DNA from: Chionis minor
Taxonomy: Eukaryota > Chordata > Aves > Charadriiformes > Chionididae
Direction: 5' to 3'
Assembly: GCA_013398295.1 (NCBI GenBank)
Contig: VZSF01000011.1
Location: 434,001-498,000 of the forward strand
DNA length: 64,000 bases
The notes beneath the pieces are model-generated. The model saw only the letters and a program-made list of their open reading frames with translations, was not told the origin of the DNA and did no database searches. Of the stretch, positions 47,701 to 59,523 are shown in pieces. A program made the translations under genes and the position numbers. Position 1 is the stretch's first letter. Every line of letters starts with the position of its first letter.

Positions 47701-49739
47701 CAGAAAATTCTAATTGAGGAAAACTTTGAAATGTAAAGGGAAGGAGAAAGGAAAATTACAACTATTTTGTGACTTCTCGTGTTCTGCCTCATTTTACATA
47801 CTATTTAACCATTTACAACTGAGGATAAGCACTAATGTTTGTATAGTTGTTTGATGATCTATGCCAAGTGAATATGATTGTCTTACCCTAATTCTTCACA
47901 TGAAAGATACGACTTTAAAAACTGAACATTAACTGAAAACTGTTTTTCTTTTCCTCAGAAGAAAGATACATTTATGACCTAAAGTTATAGCCATATTTAG
48001 CTCAGGAGAAGAGTTTGTAGATAAAGTAGTTTATGCTTTTTAATGCAAAGTGGTAAGAAAGAATAGACATGATACAACATGTGATTTCACAGTGAAGGGT
48101 CTTGCACAGAGAAAATTTACAGAAGTAATGTTCCTGGGGTTTTTTCCTTATTTTTGCTTTTTCCAGATTACCTATCTAGAGGATTACTGGCCCTACACAC
48201 TGGATATTTTTCACCCACCTGAGTGCAGATGTTTACAGAATGAATGTCATTGCAACAACAGGACTGCGTAGCTCCGTTTTAAGAACTATTAAAAAATGAG
48301 AAGTGAGTGGAGACAGTACCCTCAGAGACAGGACTCAGTGCTTTGCTCCAGTCTATATGCTGTTGTCCTTTAGCCTGAAAGGGCTCATGGAGCTTTTGCT
48401 ATCACTGTTTCTATCCAAAAAGGAAATGACTAGGATAATATATTTGGTCATAACTGAAGGATAGGAATGAAAGTGCAGCATGGACTTTCCTGATATTTTC
48501 AGGTTACTAGGCTGGATAACAACTTCATCAAATGAAATATTGATTTTTCTGATGACAACTCCAAGCAGAATCCTATTTGAATTCAGCTCAACCTAATTGC
48601 TATTTATCTGGCATTAAAAGAAAAAATAGCAAAAAGGCTTTCCAGTTTAATGTACCATAGCCTGTGAAGTTATATTTAAGCTTGACTATACATTGGGGAT
48701 CCCTTGTACAGAGACAGACAGCTGCCAAAAAAGATAATAAATATTTAATTGACTACTGTTATCCACTGCTTTTTTTTCAAATTCCACAACAAGGAAAAAG
48801 TAAATAACAACACAGACAGCTTTGGGCAGAGTACACAACTGAATAATATTCCCTAAGAATGTTTTGCATATGTTATTGATGAAGGTATGCACAGACTCCT
48901 ATTTTGGGAAATGACGCATGAAATGTGCCATATACATTAAATGCTAGCAGGTAATCCTACAAGGGGAAAACACCTTTTCTCCTTAGGATTTCTAATGTTT
49001 TGGAGCATTTCAAGCCTCTTAACTTGGAGACATAGAAATATAGTTAAATGCAAAAGCTGAATAGTTAAACTGGCAATGTTGACATTGAACTTACACAGTC
49101 ATAAGCCATAAGAGTTAATAAATATAATATTTCATACATAGTATTTCGTATTTCAGGTCCAGAAGCCAAATTCTATTTCATATTATCTATGAAAAACACA
49201 GAAGATTTCAACTAAACCCTTAGTCATTCAATAAAAAAATAACTGTTGCTTGCAAACTGGCCAATAATTAAACACAAACACTAAGAGAAGCAGGGATACT
49301 ACATCAAAAAATGAACTGTGTTAATTAATAAGATGAGTTTAGTTTTAGCAATTCATGAAAATATCTCAAAGCATATTCATTAGTGTTTTGCAGCACATTT
49401 TGTAAAACAAGCAATTGGTATGCAACTGTGATACAAATTTTCTTGAGGGCCAATATGGTTAAAATATACTGCATATAATGATGGTTGAATCATATTTCTC
49501 CTCAGTCAGCAACAGGTGTGAAAACTCCTAAAAACAAATTTACAATTATAGTTGGGCCTATAATCTCGAGTTATGTCAGCTGCCAGATTTACCTAGACTC
49601 ATATTTTTTCCAGAAAGGAAGGAATAAATTTTGACCATCCAAGCTGGACATTGTTTGGGGACAGGACAGTGGTGGTGGGGAACAAAACAAAACAAAAAAT
49701 CAGCTTGAAAACTGAGACCAGTAACCATGAATCACACAC

Positions 49740-49800
49740 TCCCAGAATTGCTTAGGTTGAAAGGGACATCTTCAGATCACAGAGTCTAACCTAACAGTGA
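49740..49800 (-). mobile_element. Degraded CR1 3'-end stub, minus strand
   Basis: The plus strand reads CCAGAATTGCTTAGGTTGAAAG, then GACATCTTCAGATCACAGAG and GTCTAACC. This is a degraded reverse complement of a CR1 3' region. The octamers are reduced to one AGAATTG relic. It is older than the stub at 22156. Confidence 0.7.
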
Positions 49801-50891
49801 AATACTATTTCTACCCTGAAGAGTTTTTTTTAACTGATGTCATCACTGTAGGTACTTCACACAGGTTGAATTGGGTACTGCTGCCTTTAGTTTACTATTA
49901 GGCTTTTTCCTGTTTTGTATAAGGCCATGAAAAGCAACGGCAAAAAGATTTCATAAAAACTTTAGTAAGAAGACAAGGAGGGGGAATAAGGATCCCATAA
50001 TAACATGTAAGTGATTTTTAAAGTCACTTTACCAAGAGTTGTAATACTAGATGCAAAAGCAAATCAGTAAGGGAAAAACAATCTTCTCTTTTGAAGAAGA
50101 GCTCCCAAGTTTTACTGTCCAGAGTTCAACATTACAAATCAAGTCACACACTCTTAAACTTCATATTTGGCTGGTTTTTAGTCTCAGTTGTAACTTTTTC
50201 ATTCCTGTGGTCAAAAATTACTTGAGAGGATTGCCCATGAGATTTTTCGTTGGTTTATTTCCATAATATTATAACAAAATCATTTAACAGCTTCTGTGTA
50301 AAAGCCTGTTCCTTTAGAAGAAATATCCATACAGCTACATGTCATGACACTTCACGAAATATACATACAACTGCGTAACACTTCAAAGAGGAAGATGCCT
50401 TCCTTTTTTTATTGAACTTCACAAAATTCAAATTTCTGTATCTCAGGAAATTGTCCATAAAATCCAGCATGGATCTTCATAAAAACATTCTTTCCTTAAT
50501 CTCTCAGAATATTTGGTCTCAGAAGATTTCCTGGCTTTGCTTTTTTTTTTTTTTTTTATTTTTTGGCCCTTCTTCAGCAGTGTGCAGCTGTGAAGAAAAT
50601 CTTTGATATAATCTGAACAGCTATTAAAATTGAAACCAAGTAGACTCAAGGAATATGAGAGTTCATCATATTAGGACTGACTATATCTACACAAAACTAC
50701 TACTCATTTTACACAGATAGTTATTTCTGTTTAATCTCTATGAAACTTAACAACTCACAGGTACTGAGCTGTTTCTTAGAAGTCTAACCATCCACCCTCT
50801 CTCCAACTTAATTTTTGGTTTCGTGGGGTATTTTTTCATAAAAATTCTCAAGACTTCTATTAGACGGCAAAAAAAGAAAATGTTTTCATTA
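49801..50891. other. AT-rich unique sequence with T(17) tract
   Basis: Nothing recognisable as a gene or repeat was found, apart from a run of 17 T at 50541-50557. Confidence 0.6.
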
Positions 50892-51808
50892 AACAGTGGG
50901 ATTCAGTACACCCTCAGCAAACTGTGTGGTACAGTCAACATGCTGGAGGGAAGGGATGCCATCCAGAGGGACCTGGACAGGCTTGAGAAGTGGACCCCTG
51001 CAAACCTCATGAAGTTCAACAAGGCCATGTGTAAGGTCCTGCATGTGGGTCAGGGCAATCTCAGGCACAAATACAGGCTGGGCACAGAATCAACTGAGAG
51101 CCGCCCTGAGGAGAGGGACTTGGGGGATGTTGGTAGATGAGAAGTTCAACACGAGCTGGCAATGTGCACTCGCGGCCCAGAAAGCCAACCACATCCTGGG
51201 CTGCATCCCCAGCAGCTGTGGCCAGCAGGTCGAGGGAGGTGATTCTGCCCCTCTACTCCACTCTTGTGAGACCCCACCTGGAATACTGCATCCAGCTCTG
51301 GGGCCCCCAACATAAGAAGGACATGAACCTGTTGGAGCGAGTCCAGAGGGGGCCATGAAGATAATCAGAGAATTAGAGCACCTCTGCTGTGAGGACAGGC
51401 TGAGAGAGTTGGGGTTGTTCAGCCTGGACAAGAGAACACTCTGGGGAGACCTTATAGCAGCCTTCCAGTGTCTGAAGGGTGCCTACAAGAAATCCGGAGA
51501 GGGACTTTTTACAAGGGCATGTAGCGATATACAAGGGGTAATGGCTTCAAACTGGAAGAGGGGAGATTTAGATTAGATCTCAGGAAGAAATTTTTCACTC
51601 TGAGTTTGGTGAGACACTGGAGCAGGTTGCCCAGGGAGATTGTGGAGGCCCCATCCCTGGAAGTAAGTATTCAAGGTCAGGTCGGATGATGTTTTTGCGC
51701 AACTAGCTCTAGTGGGAGGTGTCCTTGTCCATGGCAGGGGGTTTGGAACTAGATGATCTTTAAGGTCCCTTCCAACACAAATCATTCTACGATTCTATGA
51801 TTCTATGA
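50892..51808 (+). mobile_element. CR1 LINE, about 0.9 kb, 3' end intact
   Basis: The copy begins near 50892 inside ORF2 just before the reverse-transcriptase catalytic box. It continues through the rest of ORF2 and the 3' region with AGTGGGAGGTGTCC and CTTTAAGGTCCCTTCCAAC, and ends in three octamers (one degenerate, two ATTCTATG) at 51808. It shares its 3' type with the copies at 12.55 and 25.2 kb. Many frameshifts and a small in-frame deletion make ORF2 non-functional. Confidence 0.95.
50905..51660 (+). pseudogene. CR1 ORF2 fragment lacking the catalytic FADD box
   Basis: The first coding block (to 51140) reads YTLSK directly into LCGTVNMLEGRDAIQRDL, so the six residues FADDTK that normally sit between SK and LCG are absent. 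It continues with MKFNKAMCKVLHVG. Further blocks in shifted frames carry [48 protein letters not shown] and [13 protein letters not shown]. The Asp pair in the missing box binds catalytic metal ions in reverse transcriptases, so this copy would be dead even without the frameshifts. The 5' truncation point is only about 25 bases upstream. Confidence 0.85.
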
Positions 51809-52588
51809 AAATAGTGAGCAGGCCTAAACCCAAGCTGTATTTATTGGCAGCTTCTCCCTCCAGCTCTTTGCTATTTCTATGAGAGTAAGAAGACAATATT
51901 CTTGCCTCAGGCTTGTGTCATGATAGAGATAATGTGATTACAGGTTTCTTTTCCTCAAGCTGAGACAGTGTACCTCTTGAAGTGGTTTGCCTAGGAGGTC
52001 TCATAAGATTTAAAGGATTTTTGCTGCATAAGTCATTGTGACAAGTGACAAGAATAGCTGATTAGTCATTAAAATTGTTAGACATTGTTATTTATGGGTA
52101 TGTCTGTTCTTTGGGGGTAATATAGCTTAGAAAAAGGGGGATGGGTGTATTCTTCAACAGCATCCAAAAATTTGCTATTAAATCTTGTTTCTGCTAGGTT
52201 GGAGCATTACTGTTTTGATGCTTCAGCTATTTTCATTGGTACATTTTTCACTGATTATCTATTTTTTGAAAGTTTAGTGATACTAAACACACTGAAGCTA
52301 TTTATTCATTGTTTGACATCTGCTGAGTTGGTTGGGTCATAAGTACACAGTTGTAATTGTTAATAATGATAATCCAGACACGCTACCATGGGAAGCACTC
52401 ATGCAAAGTAGTTCTATTGATCTTGAATTTGCCAATAATCTGACAAGTTATTAATTAGAGGAGGAACTCTAATAAAATTCTGTCTGTGTCTTTGCTGAAG
52501 ATCAGAAGCAGAAATGAATTTTAAGGTGGTTTGGGTTTTTTGTTTTTTTTTTTCTCTTGCTAGGGCCATGGACTTATCCATCTTGTTT

Positions 52589-52610
52589 CAATTAGTACAA
52601 ATACTAATTG
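52589..52610. repeat. Perfect 8-bp inverted repeat, 6-bp loop
   Basis: CAATTAGT and ACTAATTG flank ACAAAT. Each arm carries a TAATT-type homeodomain core, so the element could bind a homeodomain dimer. No functional evidence exists in the sequence. Confidence 0.6.
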
Positions 52611-54000
52611 GACAGATAAGGCTAGCTTTTGCTTATTTACCTATCTTGGCACAGATGTTAGGGACTGGATGCTGTGGCTTTGCAGAATGAACACGATCGC
52701 TTTCCTGTCACAAGGCTAGAAACTGTCCCTGCACTTACTGGAGACAGTAACAGGGATGCTACAATTCCTTTGCCATCTCCTGGAAATATTCTTTGATGTC
52801 TTCTCAGTCCAGGCTGGCTAAGACCACAAAATAATTAGTCAACAGTCTGAAACAAGGCATTCATAATGTGCAGCCTTTTAAGAGAGTTAGCTTTGAGTTT
52901 CTTTGAGTGAGCAAAGTTTTTCACGTTAACTCTGTAGAGTTGATTTTAAGGATCAATTTAAGTGAGAAATCAAAGTGAACCTTTGGAAAGGAGGATATAG
53001 GAATGAACACTACGTGCTCAGGAAAGGCAGAGGCTTGTTTTAAACTGTCAAACTACTTTCCTTACAGCTATGGGCAATGACTCTCCACTTACTGCTGAAT
53101 ATTTTCTCCATGATTCTGCTTTCATTTTCTGTGTGATACTTAATAGGCTTTGAGATTACTTGCCCTTTTGGGGCATTGAGAGGTATAGACAGCCTCAATT
53201 TCTTTCTCATAATCTCATACTAAAAGGATTAGGAGGTCAGATACTTACCCGGTAAGCCTATACGTCTGTCTCGTCCTTCACTTTGTGTGAAGGTTTTTGG
53301 GGTTTTTTTCAGTTTCTTTTCTGCATGTTCAAACCAGGTAGTGCAGCTACTAGAGATGTGATAGTCTAAATAAGATAGCTGCCTCCCAGCAAACTAGGGG
53401 ATTTTTTTGAATGTGGACTGTTAAAAGTCACGCTATGTTACTATAATAATTCAGAAATGTTTATGGGTTTAAAGAAAAGGGGAGGCTTGTTGATTGGAGT
53501 TTATTTCTCCACGTATTACTGTTAAATTCAGTGTTGGAAATATGCAAATGCAGAAGCTGTCTTAGACCTAGGCTGTATAAGATACCATCTACATAAATAA
53601 GTGTGTTTATGATTGCAGATCTTCGACGGACTGACAGCTCATCAACATAATGACTAATGATGGGATGTTTGAATATTGTAAAATATGTCAATGAATATGC
53701 ATTCCAGTTCTGAAATCAATTCATTGCAGCCATGTTTGTGCCTCTTCTGCATTTGGGTTTTGCACATACTTAAATGATTGTTTTCCTGTCTGGGAAGCAG
53801 ATTTTAAAATTACCCACATATGTATTTATAGAAGCTGTCTTATAAATTGGTGTACTTGCATATGCATGCCAGAAATGTCTGTGTACTCATTCAGTACACT
53901 GAAGAGTACTTCAGTGAAGTCTTAAGATGCATCTGTTCAACCCTACCTATGAAAAGAAACATTGAATTTTGGAGAAAAATGGTCTTGGAGGTATTAAAGT

Positions 54001-54020
54001 AAACAAACAAACAAAAAAAA
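54001..54020. repeat. (AAAC)n/poly-A short simple repeat
   Basis: Three AAAC units running into a short A-run. Confidence 0.8.
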
Positions 54021-56384
54021 CCCATTAAAATGGTAAATAATTGCATACCAAAAACAGATTCCAAGAAATTGATATGGGTATTCTGGGTGCAAAAAAAAAC
54101 CCAACAAGGTTGTCTGGTAAATATTCCTTAGATCTTAGATAACATTTCTGTAATTTTCTAACACATTCTAGCAACATGTTGTACTCATGATGATCAAATC
54201 CTATTACAATAGTAACATGCAGAATTAAGAATGTATTTCAGAGACACAAAAGCTAAGGTTACTTGAATAACCTAAGTTGTAAGCTCTATCAGCTACAAAT
54301 ATCCAGAGCAGCTCTTCAGATGGAAAGTCATGTAAGATCAAATGGGTACTGTAGTGAACACTGTAATCTCCCTGAAGTCATCAGATATCTTTTGAAGAGA
54401 AATTCCTTCTAATATTGAAACTTTTAAATAATCTTAAACCTAGTGGGATTGCTATTAGAATGGAAAGTTTAAAATAGAGAAAATGGATAGAATAACATCT
54501 AGTCTAAGTTTGTTGAATAAGACAGGATGCACTGAATAAGTTTGGCTGATTGTTTGAAACTGTTCAGAGAGGTGTAATAATAGAACTTGACCGCAACACT
54601 GGAGGAAATATCTGCATTACCTTCACCTCACAAATGACAGCTGTACAGTCATATTCTGTCACTTTTAAATGAAACCTTGGATTCTGTGAACAAAGATGAA
54701 AAATAATCTCATAATTTCAACAGAGATAATTCCTTCCCTCAACATTTGTTTTTTTAATTTCTTGTCACTTTCTCCTAGGAAATATAACATATATTAAAGG
54801 GTGTTCAGAGGACAAGAACGAAACAATAGAATTATAGTATGAGATCCAGAATTGTGAATTTTAAAGCAGTTCTGTAGAACAGGTACATTTATTCCACACA
54901 GTTTAGTGAGTGAAGTGTTATAATAAGAAAAATTGATTATTTTTCTGGTTTTCTGGATTTCTTTCGTGTAAATCCAATAACATTCGATTAAAAAGTTTGT
55001 TCTCTCAGATAGCTTTGTTCCTTAATACTTTGCAAAAAAGCCCAGATCCTTTATTTTGTCATTTAAAGGAGAGTTAATTTCAAATTGATATAAAGTAAAA
55101 TATTCCTAGTATGTGTATACTCTCTGTATATTTTATATTAATAAACAACATCGTATAATTTTATATAAAACAATGATATTGTACAGTCACTGAGAAAAGT
55201 GATACATGAATTAGTCGAAAAAGAGAAAAGGAGAGGAAAAAAATCCCCACAGAAAAGTGAAAATACGCCCCCTTCCCCTTAATGAAAATAAAGCTCATTT
55301 TCTGTACTAGACAAGAAATGCTTTAAGAGCAGTTGGTGCAAATCTTTTCAGAGTGCCAAGTCAAAGGGGAAAAAATCAGAGAGAAGGCAGAGGGAAATGA
55401 CAGATTCAAGTGTAGAATTTCTTCCAAATATAACTTAATTTTTTTTAAATTACAGCAACAAACTTATGCAAGACTAAGTTGGGAACTTCAAGGTTTCTTG
55501 TAATTTATCTTGTCTCTGCTCTTCACTCTTCTGTTTTGTTCTGTTGTATTTAGGTTTATAGTGCCATGAATATCCTAGTCTACTGTAGCTGATCTGAGTC
55601 AAGGGTTCTTTAGCACTACAAATAACACTTCAAACATCAACAAATAATCATCTTCCTAAAATTCTAATGAAAAACTATTGTATCTTTGTTCTTCTGTTCC
55701 ATTTAAGTTGTGTAATTATCGTATTTGTTCTTTTCATGCCTGCTCCACATTTCTGATTTTCTTCTACTTTACCACAAGCTGAGAGTAATTGTCACTGTGG
55801 TTATAGAATTAGATGTAGTGATATATCAATCAATAGACAATAATACTTTATAGATCTTCAAGATTTAAAAAATCCTGATTCTCTTTTTGTTTTTCTAAAA
55901 TTTCCTTTCAATTTTCTCAGCAGCAGCAGAAAAATCTTTCAAATTACATAGTGAAATAGGTAGAAATACATACAAGAAACTGGATCAAAATCAAAGAAAT
56001 ACTAGAAGGGTAATCCATTGCAAATCCTAATTTTAAATAGACTAAAAGGATATCTTGGAAATGTAGCTGATAATATTGAATTATACCTTATAACAATTTG
56101 GTGTAACTTACATACTTGTAACACAAGATTAGTTTAAATTCCTGTGGCCAAGAAACAGCACTTTGGGTTGAAGAGCGGTCTGAAACAAGGTGTATTAATT
56201 ATTCTATGCTACAGATTCATTGCAGATTAAAATTCTTAAAAAAATTAAGAGTAGCTAAAAGACAGGAACTGGGGTGGGAATTAAATCTTCTGTGTTTTTA
56301 ATAAAGTGAACAAATATTGCCAGTGAGGTATCACAAGGATCTAGGCTCAAAACTTACATTTTCAGAATCTTTCTAACTACTCTA

Positions 56385-58658
56385 GTGACCAAGGATCTAA
56401 CAAGGAAATGTTCTCTGCTGGATTTGATGCTTACAAGCAAGGAAGGCCATGGATGTGAAGGTCAGGGGTAACTCTGGCTGCAGTGACCATGAGATGGAGC
56501 AACAGGAGGGAACAGGAAAAAAAGTAGTACCACAACACTGGATTTCAGGGGAGCAGATTTTAATTTCTTCATAGATCTGCTTGGAAGAATCCAATGGAGT
56601 ATGTCCCTGGAGAGAATAGAGCTCTGGAAGAACTGATTAATATTCAAAGATCACTTTCTCCAAGCTTAAGAAGTGTCCCTCCTGACAGGCAGGGAATGAA
56701 GAAAAGTCAGAAGGAAGGCTTCATGGATGAGCAAGGAGCTCCTAATTGAACTCAGACATGAAAAGGAAGTGTAGAGGAGATGGAAGCAGGATCAGGTGAC
56801 CCTGGAGGAGTACAGAACTGTCTCATCTTGCAGGGATGAGGCTGGGAAAGCCATGGACAATCTGCAGGTGAATCTGGCAAGGGATGTGAATGGCAAAAAG
56901 AAAGGTTTCTGCAGATAAATGAAGAGCAAAAGGAAGACTAGGGAAAATATGAGCCCACTGCTCAATGGGATGGTAGATCAGGTGACAAATGACACAGAAA
57001 AGGTCAAGGCACTTACTGCCTTCTCTACCTTGGTCTTTACTGGTAAGACTGGCCTTCAGGAATCTCAAGTTCCTGACACCTGAGGGAGTCTGGAAAATGG
57101 AAGACTTAACCTTGGTGCAGGAAGACCAGGTTCAGGAGCACTGAAACAAACTGGACATACATTAATCCATAGGGCCTGATGGGTAGTACTCACGAGTGCT
57201 GAGGGAGCTGGTTGGTGGTGTTGTGAGGCCACTCTCAATTGTCTTTGAAAGGTCATGGTGATTGGAGAGGTTCCAAGAATAGATGACAAATGTCACCCCT
57301 ATCTTCAAGAAGGGCAAAAAGAAAGATCTTCAGGGGAACTACAGGGTCAGCCTCATCTCAATCCCCAAGAAGGTGAGGGAGCAAATAATTCTAAAAACCA
57401 TTTAGAATTATTGAAGGACAAGCAGATGACTAGGAGTAGTCAGCACAGATTTGTGAAGGGGGAATAATGTTTAACCAACCTGATAGCCTTCTACAATGAG
57501 GTGACTAGCTTGGTGGATAACAGGAGAGTGGTGAATGAGAGTAGTGGACATTGTTTAACCTACCTTTAGTAAGGCATTTGACACTGTCTCTTATAACATC
57601 CTCATAGACAAACTAATGAATTATGAATTAGAAAAGTGGACAGTGACATGGACTGAAAACTGGCTGAACAGGTGGTCACAGAATATTATGATCAGTGGCA
57701 CAAAGTCCAGTTAGAGACAAGTGATTGGTGGTGTACCCCAGGGGTAGACAGTGGGGCGATAGTATTTAATGTCCTCATTAATGACCTGGACAATGGGATA
57801 GACTGTACCCTCAGCAAGTTCACAGATGATACAAAACTGGAAGGAGTGGCTAATATATGAGGGGTGCGCTGCCATTGAGAAGGACCTTGACAGACTAGAG
57901 AAATAGTCTGACGGGAACCTTATGAAGTTTAATAAGGGGAAATGCAAATTCCTGCACCTAGGCAGAAGTAAACCCAGGCACCACTGCAGGCTGGGAGCTG
58001 ACCAATTGGAAAGCAGCTCCCCAGAGAAGAACTTGGGTTCCTGGTGGACAGCAAGCTGCCCATGACCCAGCAATCTGCCCTTGTGGCACAAAAGGCTAAT
58101 GCCACCCTGGGCTATATTAGGAAGAGCACTACAGGGAGGTGAGTCTTTTTGTCTACTTGGCACCAGTGAGGTTACATCTGGAGCACTGTGTTGGGTGCTA
58201 GGCTCCTCAGTATAAGAACTCAGACTTACTGGAGTGAATCCAATGTAAGTCCACAAAGATGTTAAAGATGTCTTTTGTATGAGGAGAGGCTGAGACAGCT
58301 GGGACTGTTTAAACCTGGAGAAGAGACGGCTCAGGGGGAAATCTCATTAATGTATATAAACACTCAACGGAGCGAATGAAGACAAGGGAGCCAGACTCTT
58401 CTCAGCAGTGACCAGTGACTAGAAAAGAGGCAATGGGCACAAATAAAAGCACATTAAATTCCACTGAACACAAGAAATCATTTTTTTTTTATTGCGAGCA
58501 TGACCAGACACTTGGAACAGGTTGCCCAGAAGGGTTGTGGAGTCTCAGATCTGTGGAGATACTCAATACCTAACTAAATATGGACTGCTGTTTGAGCAGG
58601 GGTTGTTGAATGAGATGAACTTCAGAGGTCCTTCCCAACCTCAACAACTTTGTGATAC
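56385..58658 (+). mobile_element. CR1 LINE, about 2.3 kb, degraded
   Basis: This is the longest CR1 in the window. It starts within ORF2 between the endonuclease and reverse-transcriptase domains (blocks such as GCAGTGACCATGAGATGGAG and GATCTGCTTGGAAGAATCC). It then passes through the RT domain and C-terminal region to a 3' end with AGAGGTCCTTCCCAACCTCAA. Only a worn octamer (CTTTGTGA) is left at about 58650-58657. Numerous stops and frameshifts, plus a T(10) insertion near 58481-58490, show that it is older than the copies at 5.8, 27.8 and 50.9 kb. Confidence 0.95.
56395..58560 (+). pseudogene. CR1 ORF2 pseudogene with decayed reverse transcriptase
   Basis: RT landmarks can be placed. VTPIFKKG lies at 57292-57315. 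FSKAFDTV lies at 57565-57588, but the preceding catalytic Asp of the family's LDFSKAF motif reads Thr (ACC, 57562-57564), with an in-frame TAA at 57556-57558. A GVPQG block near 57735 shifts frame before FNVLINDLDNG. The catalytic FADD box survives as FTDD at 57819-57830, with both Asp kept. A TGG-to-TAG change at 57904-57906 adds another stop. The EN domain is missing except for the linker after it. Plus-strand open frames at 57255-57467 and 57672-57860 are surviving pieces. The 181-codon minus-strand frame over 57711-58256 is only antisense. Confidence 0.88.
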
Positions 58659-59507
58659 AAGTATGTTGCAAGATAATGAAGTTTTATTGTTAAAAGGTTA
58701 CTCAACATAATTAAAGCTTTCAGAAGGATCTCATAATAATGAATCACTGGCATAAAATAATCAACACAAGGACTGAAATAAGGGACTGGAAAATATGTAC
58801 ACAAGGTTGTAAGGGAAGAAACTTCAGTTAGTTACACATATGAAAAATGTGAGTTCTGAATTAGCTGTTGCCATTTATAGAGAAGATCTCAGCACCACTG
58901 AGGGGAGGGAGAGGCTCTGGTAAGTGGTACATGTTGTTGGGGATTGTTAGGAAAGGGCTTGTGAATAAAGCAAAACCCGTATCTCTGCAACAGTAAAAAC
59001 CTATGATGTATCTAGCCGCACATCTAGACTCTGTGCGGCTCTGATTTAGTGGTCTAAAGAAGCAAATTGTACAAGAGAAATACAGAGAAAATGACCCAAT
59101 GAAGTTTTCTCTAAAAGATTGAAGGTAACAGAGGCTCTTTCACTGAATCACATTGTGGAATTTATTGTTTTAGAGTCTAGAGGAAGTAAAAGTTTATATG
59201 GATTCAAGGAAGATTTGAGTAATTCCTACATGGTGAGTAATTAATAAAGCATAGATCGACAGACAGCTACTGGGCATATTTACACTTGCCCATTTTCTAT
59301 TTTTTTCCCTTTCATTTAAATTTTTTCTCCTACAAAATCTAAGAACCTGACTACTCTAGTTCTTAACTTCTCAGGTAAAACTTTTTGTTAATGGTATTGG
59401 AAATCATGATTGAGACTGATGACTATGGCCTATATGAATGTAAGTGTTGCTGAAATCAAAGTCTTTAAACAGGCATAGATTGCTCAGCTTCAAGACATGC
59501 TAATGAG

Positions 59508-59523
59508 TTGTTAGCGCTAACAA
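59508..59523. repeat. 16-bp perfect palindrome
   Basis: TTGTTAGCGCTAACAA is exactly self-complementary and centred on an AGCGCT core in AT-rich DNA. It could be a dimer binding site or a chance event. Confidence 0.7.

Larger units (their letters stand above)
35041..49738. other. Long gene-poor AT-rich stretch
   Basis: No gene is supported across about 14.7 kb. Open frames of up to 162 codons (46476-46964 +) and 131 codons (36176-36571 +) have biased, T-rich composition and no domains. The stretch holds two AT microsatellites (listed), a purine-rich block at about 42600-43200, a possible decayed retrocopy on the minus strand at about 39873-40470, and repeat-free TAATTA-rich segments, for example 45470-46020, that look like candidate conserved non-coding sequence. 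None of these last items is certain. Confidence 0.5.
51809..56384. other. AT-rich unique sequence, no gene seen
   Basis: Open frames are short (up to 76 codons) and without domains. A perfect inverted repeat lies at 52589-52610 and an (AAAC)n tract at 54001-54020. No other repeat was recognised. Confidence 0.6.

Noticed and set aside
57711..58256. 181-codon minus-strand open frame
   Set aside because: It is antisense to CR1 ORF2. CR1 antisense strands often stay open for long stretches. No own domain is visible.
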